This document shows, in pieces, positions 23,346 through 35,375 of a DNA stretch of 64,000 bases. The translations under genes and the position numbers were made by a program. The stretch is from Numida meleagris (lineage: Eukaryota > Chordata > Aves > Galliformes > Numididae), in contig NC_034409.1 in the NCBI RefSeq assembly GCF_002078875.1, positions 67,895,946 to 67,959,945 of the forward strand, read 5' to 3'. The first letter of the stretch is position 1. Each line of letters starts with the position of its first letter. Under the pieces are notes generated by a model, which saw nothing but the letters and a program-made list of their open reading frames with translations, was not told where the DNA came from and made no database searches.

Positions 23346-26300
23346 GAAACCTAATCATGTGAAGGACTGAGAAAAAGAGGGTTCGACAGAAGCCAACGCA
23401 AGACAGTTTAGAAACACTATGTTCTTTTCTAGTTGCTTTTTGTTTTGTTTTGTTTTGTTTTTTGTTTTTCCCAAATGCAAGATGAGAAAGCAGAGAAAAA
23501 AAAATCTGCAATTTGTCTCCATTTTTGGTAGGTGAAGATCTTGCCATCTGGGAGATGGATAGATTGTAACAATAATAGTGCTTTGTGAAACCTCCATCTG
23601 AATATTGTATTGTAAAGCCTTACTCCTTCTTCCAAAAAAAAACATCTTTTAGGTCAGCATGGAACAGATTCAACTAGTTGCTCCTCTGGGCTAGATTCTT
23701 CTAGCGTTGACTACAGAGGCAATAGAGCTGCAGAGTCCAATTTGTGCTAATCTGAAACGCCCCTCCAGACTCCAAGGGTCAGCAGGACATCTCCAGGCTC
23801 TCTTGTACGCTATGAACATCCACAGACTGGGTGAGGCAAAACTGGCCCCAACCTTTCTGGGGAGAGAGCTTTGCTTAAGAGGTTTCCTGAACTCTTCCTG
23901 CAGTGTGTGCAAGCTGCAGGAGGAAAGTGACTATTTGCTGGAGCATGGAGAGGGGAGTGCTGGAGGGAGAGAATCAAGGGTGAGTTTGCCCTCCCTGTGG
24001 GAGAGAGACCTGCTCCATCCAGCCCCCCAAAGTCTGCTAGAAACATGACTTCTCCAGATAATAACCCTGATACTAAATGGTATTAAGGGAAAGTGACCCT
24101 GCTGGAGACCAGGTAAATGGAAACATTAGATCCTGCTGTAAATAACATAAGATGAAAGCTGACCAGCTTTAGTTTACATATTATTTTCCATGTAATTATG
24201 GAAATAATCTTCTGTTCGCTCACTTCATTGCTCTTATCAGTTTCCAGACAAATTTATAGCCCAAACCTTTCTCATCTGAAGGACCATTACCTGGCTGTAA
24301 CCTGAAATCTTACCACATATTTTCCCACAACTGTGACTGTAACATACATTTTATTCTATTTTGACTGCTATCCCAAATGTTTAAATAAGAGGTTTATTCC
24401 CTCCATTTGTTTTTTTGCTGGAAATTCCCCTAGCTTTGTTGCTACGGAAGTAAGTTGTAACAGATGTCTCAGAACCCACCGCAGCTACATGACATCTGGG
24501 CACAATCCAGAAGCTCATCAGAGTCTAGAAGCTGGGTGAGGGCCTGAGGATCAGCAGCTCTGGGCTCTTTTTTCAGTGGCTTTAGGTAGAACAAGGCAAG
24601 ATCCCTAGCTCTTGCCAAAAGAGACTGAGGTGCCATGAGTCTGTTGAGCATCTCCAATCCAAACAAATTCAGCTCAGCAGGGAAAAACAGACTTTCCTTA
24701 CTTGGGGTCGTGCAGCAACAGTGAAGAGTGCCAGCAGATTATTTTTTTTTCCCTATTTGTGTCATTGCTTATCTGGCAATAGGTAATACAGAGGTGTGTG
24801 AGGCATGAGTAATCTCTATTTGCAAAGCACTCCAAGGTACTCAACTGAAAGTGTAACCCAGGGCCATAAGCATGGATCCACACAACAGCTGGGCTCTGGA
24901 AGCAGCAATTTCTGCCCAATGAAACACCAGTTTCACTTATAGAGCAGCCGGCTTTATAAGGAACATTTCCCCCTGGACTGGCATATGACACGCTTGAGCA
25001 CTCAGGCCTTTTCAGCAATAATGGGCCACATGTAGCAGCAGGTGCCCAAATGAGCCAATAACCTTCCATGCTGAGCCACCAAAAGCAGCTGTTGTGATGG
25101 CTCACCTACAGACAGCTGGATGACATTTGCCAGTATAGGGAAAAATAGAAATGCCACAGAAAACAGCAAAAAGACCATGGAAGACTTTTAAACTAAGGTT
25201 CAAAACTGAGGGGAAAAAATTGTGGCTTTCTGCTGAGCTCATCCTACATGAAGGCAAACAGCACTTTACTATACAGTCCCTGAAAATGAACTGGACTTTA
25301 CCAGAGAAATACTTGTCATCTGTTTTTCCTTTAAAAGAAGATGGCCTGCAGTTGCTGAATACTGACTGCTTCTTGAAGCACGCTCGAGCGGAGGCAGGGA
25401 GCACAGGGCAAGCTCTTCAACCCTGACCAAACTTAGAAGTTCTGGTATTAACACTTTCCTAAGTGCTTAACACTTTCTCGGAGGATTTTAAAAAAATCTG
25501 CTTTCTAACTCTCGTTCTGAGTTTGGGATTTTTTTGGCAGCAGATGCAAAATTAAGCTTGCTTAAGTTTTGAATGAAAATACATCTTTGTGCCATGTTGA
25601 GGAGTCCCCTAAGAACAGCAGCGTGCTTTTAGAAATTACCACACATTGCATCAGAACAACTCACCAGAAAGAGCTCTTCAGGCCCTCCCAGCTCTGAGTG
25701 TCTCTCTTTTTTCACCCTCACAAATGAGATTTTTGAGTAGGCTCTGAGACCACCCAGATCCACATTCAGTCTCTTCAAGCAAGCAAGCTTGCTGCTGTTG
25801 GCCTTTCCCTAAGTGACAGCCAATTGGTTCAGCCCTGCTTGGTGTGGACTGATGGCATAAATCAGGGCTGTGGGTCACAATTAGCCTTTCTTTGTGGGAT
25901 AAAATGATTATAACATTCACAGGGACTGAGTTTCTGCGTTCGACTAAAACATGACAGTGAGTTGATGTGCCATGTTCTTTGTGCATACGCTGTTCTCTGT
26001 GTTCTTTAATTGTTGTGCAAGTGGTTAATAATTTAAAAGGAAATATTTATATATATGTCTACATAGTGTGGGGGGGAAGTAAACTTTTCATGTTTCACAA
26101 AACACTCTTTTGGAGTAATTATGCAAAGCCATTCACTATTTAGTAGGTTGGTTTCATAACAGTCCAGTTCTGCTGTAATGGGTAAGAGCATGCCAAATAA
26201 GAAGACAAAAACACGTAATTCTGCTTCATAAATTGGCTAATTACCTTGAAAACTTTGCAATTTGGAAAGCCTGAGCTCTTCTGCAGTGGAGAGTGACTAA

Positions 26301-26365
26301 GAAAAGCAGTGTTTTGATTTAAATTGAAGCCTCCTACACTTTCAACAGGAAAATGTCTTTTATCA
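23346..26365. other. Intergenic DNA, nothing recognised
   Basis: A TTTTG simple run lies at about 23438-23468. Open frames of up to 135 codons on both strands lack recognisable domains. Confidence 0.55.
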
Positions 26366-26542
26366 CGGGCGTCCAAACTTTTGGCTTGTCTGTGCCACAT
26401 TGAATGAAGAGGAATTGTCTTGGGACACATAAAAAATGTATGATATAGTTAATGCATATAAGTAACAAAACTTCTTTTATTTTTTTTATTACTACATAAA
26501 TAAAGAGGGTAACAAAAACATAAAACTGTGGGCTGGACACAT
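26366..26542. mobile_element. Possible short non-autonomous DNA transposon relic
   Basis: A segment bounded by GTCCAAACTTTTGGC on the left and GGGCTGGACAC on the right, so both ends share an inverted TCCA core. The wording GAATTGTCTTGGGACACA resembles an interspersed repeat family I remember from vertebrate genomes, but I cannot name the family with certainty. It abuts a CR1 by about 50 bp. Confidence 0.4.
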
Positions 26543-26594
26543 ATGGTCTATATTAACCACAGCTATGCTTTGAACTTGTTGCAAATGCCAGCTA

Positions 26595-27975
26595 TCATAG
26601 AATCACAGAATGGCTTGAGTTGGAACGGACCTCAAGGATCATCAAGTTCCAACCTCCCTGCTGCCCAGGGCCCCATTCCATTGTGGCCTTGAACACCTCC
26701 AGGGATAGAACAACCATAACCTCTTGAGGCAACCTGCTCCAGCACTTCACCACACTCTCAGTGAAAAACCTTGCCCTGACATGTAATCTAAATCTTTCTT
26801 CTCCTTCAATTTAAAACCATTCCCCCTTGTCCTATCACTATCTATCTGTGTAAAAGTTGATTTCCGTCCTGTTTCTGATCTTCCTTTAAATATTGGAAGG
26901 CCAGAATGAGGTGTCTGTGGAGCCTTCTCTTCTCCATACTGAACAAACCCAGCTCCCTCAGCCTGTCTTCACAGGAGATGTGCTCTAGCCTCATCTTTGT
27001 GGCCTGCCTCTGGAGCCTCTCCAAAAGCTCCATATCTTTCCTGAGTTGGAGGTCCCAGACTTGGATGCAATACTCCAAATGAGTTCTCATGAGTGCAGAG
27101 TAGAGCGGGACAATCATCTCCCTTACCCTGCTGGCCACCCCTTTTCTCATGCAGCCCAGGGCACCATTGGCCTTCCAGGATGCAAGCACACACTGCTGGC
27201 TCATGTTAAGTTTTTCATCAGCCAGGACACCTAAGTCCTTCTCAGCAGGGCTACTCTCAAGGAGTTCTTCTCCTAGTTTGTATACATATCTGAGATTGCT
27301 TTGCTTTGTTGAACCTCATTAGGTTCACAAGGGCCCACCTTTCAAGTTTATCAAGGTCCCTCTGGTTGACATCCCTTCCTTCTGTTGTATCTATTGCACC
27401 ACTCAGCTTGCTGTCATCAGCAAACTTGCTTGGGTATACTCAGTCCCATCATCAATGTCATTAATAAAAATGTTAAAGAGTACCAGTCCCAAGACAGACC
27501 CCCAGAAGACACTATTCATCACTGGTCTCCACCTGGACATAGAGCCATTGACAACAACTCTCTGTTTGCAAGCTTCCAACCAATTTCCTATCCACTGAAT
27601 AGTCCACTCTTCAAATCCATACTTCTGCAATTTAGAGATAAGGATGTGGTGAGGGACATGTCAAAGGCCTCGCAGAAGTCCAGGTAGATGACATCAGTTG
27701 CCTTCCTTTCGTCCATTGATGCTGTCACTCCATCATAAAAGGCCACAAAATTAGTCAGGCATGACCTTCCCTTGGTGAAGCTGTGTTAGCTGTCTTGGAT
27801 CACCTGCTCATCCCTCATGTGCCTTAGCATGTTTTCCAGGAGGATCTGTTCCATGATCTTCCCAGGCACAGAGGTGAGACTCATCAGCTTGTTGCTCCCG
27901 GGTCCTGCTTTCTCCCTTTCTTGTAAATGGGAGTAATGTTTCCCTTTTTCCAGTCACTGGGGACTTCACCTGACA
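26595..27975 (-). mobile_element. CR1 LINE, 5'-truncated, about 1.4 kb
   Basis: Minus-strand reading gives CR1 reverse transcriptase ([19 protein letters not shown] at 27403-27630). A frameshift breaks the FADD region. Next come the thumb domain ([20 protein letters not shown], 26842-27204) and the 3' UTR, ending at the octamers ATTCTGTGATTCTATGAT (26595-26613). The 5' break lies near 27975, just upstream of the segment CTTCACCTGA. Confidence 0.93.
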
Positions 27976-30900
27976 GCTATATATTTATCAGTATTTTTAA
28001 AGTAGTAAAAATGTGAGTTGTGTTCAGAAAGTTTGATTGAAATTCAAGTCATGCTGCATCACTGATATTTAAGAGAGAGTGAGAGTGGAGAGAGGGACAC
28101 AGATGGTCTCTTAGGCTGCTGATTTGGTCACTCTCTGGATATAGGAAGGAAGAAGTGAGAGTCCAGTGCCTGGACCAACACACAAGCAAGTATTGCATCT
28201 AAAAATTTCACTAGAAAAAATGTTTGGCATCTTCATATTCCACAGCTTACAGAGGGTTTTTAACTCATGCACTGGCTTTTGGAAGACCAAAGTTTGCATT
28301 TTGGCTGAGAGCACTGAATGAAAGCAGAAGTCACTGGAGCAAGCAAGTCCCCAGAGTCAGTGTTGGAAATCCCCTCCCACATACACAAGAGCTCAGTGAG
28401 GACTAAGAATATAATTTTGTAGCATTTCCCTTTTGTTATATTGTGCCTGCACTTGAAAAAGACCTAGTTTCCAGTTTGGTAATCAAGAAAAAACCACTAC
28501 AAGGTGCACAGTACAACGTGCCTGTGCCAGACTGAGGGCACTTGGAGTAAATGGGATGGAGGATTTTCTCATACAGGCAGACAATCCTAGAGACCATGAA
28601 CTTTAAGAAAAACATATTATTATTTATATCCTGAAAATCATGGTAAAATTACAAGAGTTAGTATCACTATCTCTTGGAGTACTTGGACTATTTCTTGTGT
28701 AAGGAAAAAGCAGCATACATGTTGCCTTTGATTTCACTCCAAACACAATTAGTCCTTTGTTGGTTATGGAAGTGAATAATCATTGCTTGATAGAGTTCAG
28801 CATGTCCTTTATTTTCATTGAATGGAGACGAGTTAGTTTACAAGGGAGATCTTGACTCCTAAAATCAGTTCACCAAAACCTTGTGCCTATAAATGCAGTC
28901 TGTACTGGGGGCAAAATGCCAGAAAGTATTGGAGACCTCTGCTTTGGGGATATCTGGACACCTGCTGTCAGAGTTCAATCAGTCTTGGGATACCAACATA
29001 ACAGGAAGGCCAAGAAAGTATTTTTCACCACAAATACCATTAAGAGCATCACAATCAAGCCTTTCATAACAAACTTGGTGGCAATAGCTCACAAGAGTCA
29101 CAAACCAGCCAAAAAGAAAAGACTACTAGATAAAGCTATCGGGAAAAGCACTTTGTTAAGAAGAACTAAAAGCGGCTACTGCTCCTTAAGGAGAAACACG
29201 TCATTACAGAAAGCTCAAAGTACATCAAAGATCAGAAGAGATGTATTTATTTGGGACAAAAAGACCCAGATCGGTGCCCTCACACTTGAGATGTCCAATT
29301 AGGAATACAGGTAATGGAGAGAAAAAAGCTCCTCTAAGATACAAGTTGTAGTATAGACAGGCAAACGGGGAACAACATCCTTGTGAGCCTGTGTCCTCCA
29401 GCTCAGTGTGTGAACTTCATGCACATCTCTGGTTAATTTGTTTTTGTTAGAAATGCTGCTCAATTAGTCATTGCAGTCACACCTGTTAAGAGGTGCTTGC
29501 CAGGGTGTGCTTCAGTCTTCTTTTATATCTGCCAAATTTGGCTAATATAAGACAGATGTATACTACAACATCTGCTCACCCATTCTGAGCAGTACTGATG
29601 GAATGATGCGCCTCTACATGGACATCATCCCATAGCAATGCAGGACATGTATTAGATGTTGACACAACAAGACAAAACTAGTCTAAACTGGTCACAATAG
29701 AAGCGTTTCTCTTTTCAATCTTTTAAATTCTTGCTACGTGCCTCACTGTATTTTACTTGTATGAGTAATGCTGAGCTGATGTCTTGACATCAGCTGCTGG
29801 AGTAAATCTTTCCTGAAGCTGATTCCATAGCTTATAGCAAGAGCTAAAGCAGTTTATAGAAGGAAAAATGCTTTGCTGAGTACTTCCAAAACTCCTGCAG
29901 AAGTGAGTTGTTTGGTGTTTTTTTGTATTTTTGTTTTTTAATTTTTACTGAGTAAGAAAGCCCAAGCTTGCACCTGCCCTGCTCCCCAGCTCATGTGAGG
30001 AGATGAAGGAAGGCATCCCAGCAGCCAGCAGCAGCAGGCACACAGCTGGCACTGCTGAACCCACTTGCAAAGCAGGGATAAGAAAACTCACAGCATTTCA
30101 GCAGAAAGCCAAGTCTGAGTTCACTTCGACAGGCACCACAGAGTGATTTCCTGGTGATTTATACCATCAAAATTAACTCAATATGAAGGAGGAAATACAA
30201 AGACGAATCTCTCCCAGGGCAAGGTCACAGTACTTGCAAAAATGGAAGCAACATTCCCTTCTATCCCAACACCACAACTGTTTTGAAAAACTTTAAATTA
30301 CAAGTATAATTAAGACAGTCATTGGTAAAAATGATGAAAATTAAAAGATAGCAACTAAAAGAATATAAAGTGGATAAATTAGAGAACAAAGGTCACAGAG
30401 AATGACACAGAAGTTACAAGGTGATTTAACAGAACAGAAGCGAGGACAGGATCTGACCACGCTTCTGAAATCGGCGTCAATATGAAAGCAAAATTTGCAA
30501 GAAGGGAAGTGTTAAACAAATGACTCATTTGGTACATATTTCAGGCAGGGAAATTACGGTCTTCAGGGAGCAGTGCACAGTCACTGCAGCTTCACAGCAG
30601 CCTGAAACAAGAACACAACTTCAGGAAAGGGCCCAGGCCTCCTGGCAGCCTCTGAGTACTGCAAAGTAAAAGGCAAAGACAAGAGCAATTAGTATGCACA
30701 GCCATGAACGCACAACTGAAATAAGGGAGCCAGCAGCAGTAAATCTGCAGTAAATGAAAGCAACAAGCTCAAGAGACTGGAAGACAGAGTACCCCTCTCC
30801 TCCTCCCCTTCCCTCAGGAGGAGGCCTAAGGCCTGCCCAAGTCTCTTTGAAATAAACAGGGACAGCTGTATGCTGTTAGTAAGCCCCGACTCCTTTATTT

Positions 30901-33900
30901 CTGTCTCAGATCTTAATAAAATACTACCCATGCCATTTAAGAAAGAACAGGAAGCACTTCAGGAAATCAAAGGAGGACCTTTCAGGTGGTTCTTTTTTTT
31001 TTAATCTTACTTTTTGTTAACATCGTTTTTCGGGTTATCAATGATTCTTCACAGGCTGCTGATACATATGCAGAAGGAAGTAGAAAGGCAGCCACCCAAG
31101 GAGAATGAAAATGTTAATGGCAGCAGAAAGTACATTTTCAATGAATGCAAAGTATCCATGTGACTGGGAAGTCCTTAAGTTGAAAGAGTTAGTAATTAGC
31201 AACAAATAAGTAATAAAAGGAAAAAATCTTTTCTGGATTGTTCATCTCTCTCATCTATCCTTCACACATTTTAAACTAAGCTGGCTGGCTCCTTTTTTCT
31301 TTACTAGGAAGTAGGTGGAAGGGAAGAGGAAGGAAAGAGCATAGCCCTTTAAAGTCAGTGGAAAATAAACACAATTAGACACTAAATATCTGCTCTTCAT
31401 CCCATGCCACATTATGAACTGTAGGATTTGAAGTCTCATAGCATATACTATCAAATATAATGTACTTCTTTTTTTTTTTTTTCCTGTTGGAAGAATGCTC
31501 TCAATGTACCAGATCTCTTTCTCCCAGTGTGCACTCAGCACTTTCTCCAATTAGGAGCAGCAACCTTCCCATGGTTTCTTTTCTTGATGCTAACCAAAGA
31601 GCTAGTATGGTAGAAAGGTTGTTGTGCTTTTCTTTGGCTGCCTGAGGAAACATGGAAGATTTAAGGGGAACTAGAGTTTGGATCAAGGATTGCTGGTCTA
31701 GACAGTTGCTGTTTCCTATCTATAGTTGAGCTAATATTCAACCACTGAATAAACAAAGCCATGTGACTGGCATAAATTTTTATTTGAGGAGGAAATCATT
31801 AGCAAGTTTATGTCTTTCCAAGGCCTCTCCTATCTACAAAGCCACTTTGAAGTTATGTGAAGGGTGCGTTTGTGTATCTTGGTGAAGAAAATGTCTCTCA
31901 TACCTCATGGGTGGTCAAATGAACTAAGCAGGCCCTAGGTTAGCAGTGCTTAATTATCTGCTTCTGAAGGACAAAACAATCTACTGCCAGCAGATGCATG
32001 AGAATTTGATAAACAGCCTGTTTCTCTCCCTTCTAACCTTTGCAGGAGGGCATACAGAAAGATGCTAGATTCCTGTTTGGTGCACTGATAGAAAAACACA
32101 GTCCGTTTTTCTAAAGGCTTCGTTCTCTGATGTGCTCCCTTTTGCTCTGCTAATACCCTTTTTGCTTGAAAAAGCAGGAAAGGGAGCTTCACCACCAGTG
32201 CTGTACAAAAGAGCTGGGGTTAACAGGCATTAACAAAGGTCACAACCAACTGTTGATCTGCCTTTGTATAGCATCAGACAGCTTATGGGAGATAGAATTC
32301 TCTTTATTTTCTTTAAAATCCACATTGTGCCACATGTGCACACAGAATTACTTAAATTCCAGTTTATGAATAACACACAAAACCTATCCTAAATTACAAA
32401 CGAAACATAAAACTTCTTCTGTGCATTGTCCAACAGAGTAAAGGACACCTGGAGTTCTCCTTCTTCACAGTTCTTATCTATCTCCTTATTTACTGCTTCT
32501 TCTCCTTTCTGTTTAAGTAAACACATTCATATGTGGTGGCTGAGAAATCGGTGGCCATGTGATTTCATTTCTTTTTTTCTTTGCCATTTTCTCTGCCTAC
32601 ATCTATTAGGGCATGCAGCTCTCAGCAAAGGAAAGAATTAAGGATACTGGCCCAGAGAACATCACACTAATGCTAATTGATGATAGATAGGAGTTGGGTT
32701 GCTAGGGCAGGAGATAAGGCAGATTCCTGCCTGGAGACACTGACTCCCAGGAGCAGAGTTAGATTCCAGCACAGGGCTGTGGGCTGAAGGCATTTCTGAG
32801 CAGGGCTATCCCACCCTGAGACCAACTGAACCTGCAATGAAATGGCCCCAGGCTGACTAAGAGTTTCTCTTAGATCCACCCAAAAAACATGTACTATTAA
32901 AACCACCAGAGCAATAACAATCTACATTTCATTGCCTGCACTTTGAGTAAAGGTTCTGTCTACCAATAACCAAAGTAAGCTTCATCTTCTATCAAATACT
33001 TAGGGTCACAAGCAGAATTTTCAGGAAGATTTGCTAAGAAAATATTTTTTAAGAATAAATTGGCAGTCATTATACAAATAAACAATTTCCAATGGCACAA
33101 TTAGAAAGTTACAGCAATAGGAATAAAAATGACACTACATTTACAATGCTTTCTATGAAACAAGTAGGAGGTGGTCTAGAAATATTTGTGCTATATGGAA
33201 GAACTGTCTTTACTGCTTACTTCCCACTTAGGTTCTTAAACAATTACATCACAGCACATTGCTCACATTGTTCTTTATAAATACTCTTCCCATCTGGAAA
33301 ATGGAAATAGTATGCTAATCTGTTCCTTTGATAGAAACCTATTTCTGCATTGCCTGCCCATTATGCAGATATTTCAGAAATGTAACCCAAATCTCAGTGA
33401 AATCAAAGCACAGGATTTCCATGGTCATTTATCAAGGTCTTGGGGTAAGGGACTACATGATGTAAGCAAGGACGACAGAGTAAAATCTTAAATGAAGACC
33501 ATAGAAATGCAATATATTCTTAAAGCAAAAGAAGAAAAAGATGAGAAGATCTTTCCTTTTGAAACCTGCAAGTTTAAAAAGACTCCCAAAAGATTAAAAA
33601 CAGATGGAAAAAATGCTAGCACTTTATACCATGCTCTAACATGCAGGTTTTTTTCCTGAAATAACAAAGTAAACTGAGTGTTTTCAGTAAAGAATAAGAA
33701 CCATTCATGATCTCCTACAATTCCTTTTTGTGCCAGCTGTGCTTACAGCCTTTATAATTCATGAATGTGAAACACATTGAAGTGCTGAACTAATTCTTCA
33801 CTGATTACAAAAAAAAGAAGCATGTTGGCCTAAACAAAGCTCTTTTCCTATTTAACGTGTACATCTCAATTATCTGTAAAATTGGACTTTCACTCAGTTA

Positions 33901-35207
33901 ATTACACATGCGATTACAGTTCAAGTTATTGACATGAAAAGGAATACAATAATTTCATAGTGAAATCAAGTGGGCTTTTTCCCTAACCTTCTCCCTAAAA
34001 AGTTGCAGGTTTCTAAACTTGATACACCTCTGTTAAGAAGGCTACATGCATCCATTAAAAACACATGCCTGTGTTTTTCCATTTTGCTTGTCAAGTGCGA
34101 GCATCTCAGCATGGAAATGTTCCATTGTTCCATTTCTTGTACAAGTTTGCAAAATGCAAGCCTTGGTTCTGCCTCTCAGAACAGCCTACTTTTGCTACCG
34201 GATGACAGTGCTGCCTTTTTTTAGCTCAGATCCTCAATACTGGAAAGTGAGAGAAGAACTTCTCAGGCATCTCATGGAAGCCTCTGCTGGACTTTGATTC
34301 AGCAGAGCATCAGAGCACAAAAACCTGGAGGGGAATGAGCACCACAGCGTTCTTCTGCCTCATGATTTGCAGCAACCAGAACTCATACATGCACAAAGCT
34401 GGAGTGGAAGCTGCTGGAAGTAAATCTTTTCTATGAGATTTCTACCACATCTCTCCTCAACCCTGGGATGCCCTTATTATGAATCTAAGCCAGACAATGA
34501 GAGCATTGAGCCGTTTGGCTTTGTTTCACAGTCTGTGGAAACTAATTCCCTCCTGGGAGGGGACCTCTGTAAAAGGAGAAGCTGCTATTAGCATCTATAA
34601 TCTAGCAGGGCAGCCAGGGAAACAAGACTTGTCTGCAAGGCAGAGCTGTGTATTCTGTGCTGTATGCCCCACAGCCCTTCGGCTTTTCACATCCTGAAAT
34701 CCAGATGGGCTGAGCTGAGAAGAGCAAAGCCTGCCCTACCTGCAGGCACAGAAAATATTTTATCTACTAATAGAACCAGTCATTCTTTCCATTCTCTCTC
34801 TCTTTTTTAATTCCTGCTCATACTCCTCCCTTTGTGTGAAGGGAGGGTGTCCCATGGTTGACTGTGTGACCACTTCATGCTGTGAGGTGTCCTGATCCTG
34901 GCCCACAAACCTTTCTGTGTGGTTATGGGTGAGGGCAGTCCCCTATGGCAGCCCTGATGGTTTGTGGAGCCAGGTGCAGGGCCCTGCTGAGCTCATGTTT
35001 GGCAACTCCGGGCTCTGTCAGCCTTTGCTCAGATGCTGTGGAGAAGGAATTTTGGGGAGGGTATCAGCACTGTCCAGACTTCAAATGTAGCCTCATCCTA
35101 CAGACCACAGCCAATCCGCCTCATGCCTAGATCCACAGCTCCCTCAGCAGTGCCTGCACCTGAATTTACAACCCTGCCATTCACCACAATCCATGCCTGC
35201 CTGAAAA
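27976..35207. other. Intergenic DNA with one lysine-rich open frame
   Basis: The plus-strand frame 28883-29302 (139 codons, MPINAVCTGGKMPES start) is rich in Lys, Arg, Ser and Thr, but matches no family I know. Also present are a near-perfect palindrome at 29774-29795, a T run near 31470-31481, and short unrecognised frames. No CR1 is seen across this 7 kb. Confidence 0.5.
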
Positions 35208-35375
35208 TTATAGAATTGCAGAATGGTTTGAATTGGAAGGGACCTTAAAGATTATCCAGTTCCAACCCCTTGCCATGGGCAGGGTTGCCACTCACCAGCT
35301 CAGGCTGCCCAGGGCCCCATCCAACCTGGCCTTGAGCACCTCAGGGATGGGGCGCCCACAGCTTCTCTACCATCT
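35208..35375 (-). mobile_element. CR1 LINE short 3' end
   Basis: About 165 bp of CR1 3' UTR in minus orientation. The octamer end ATAGAATTGCAGAATGG is at about 35210-35226, followed by TTGGAAGGGACCTTAAAGA and CCAGGGCCCCATCCAACCTG. Confidence 0.93.

Noticed and set aside
24469..24666. 65-codon minus-strand frame with protein-like look
   Set aside because: Too short and no family recognised; not distinguishable from chance.
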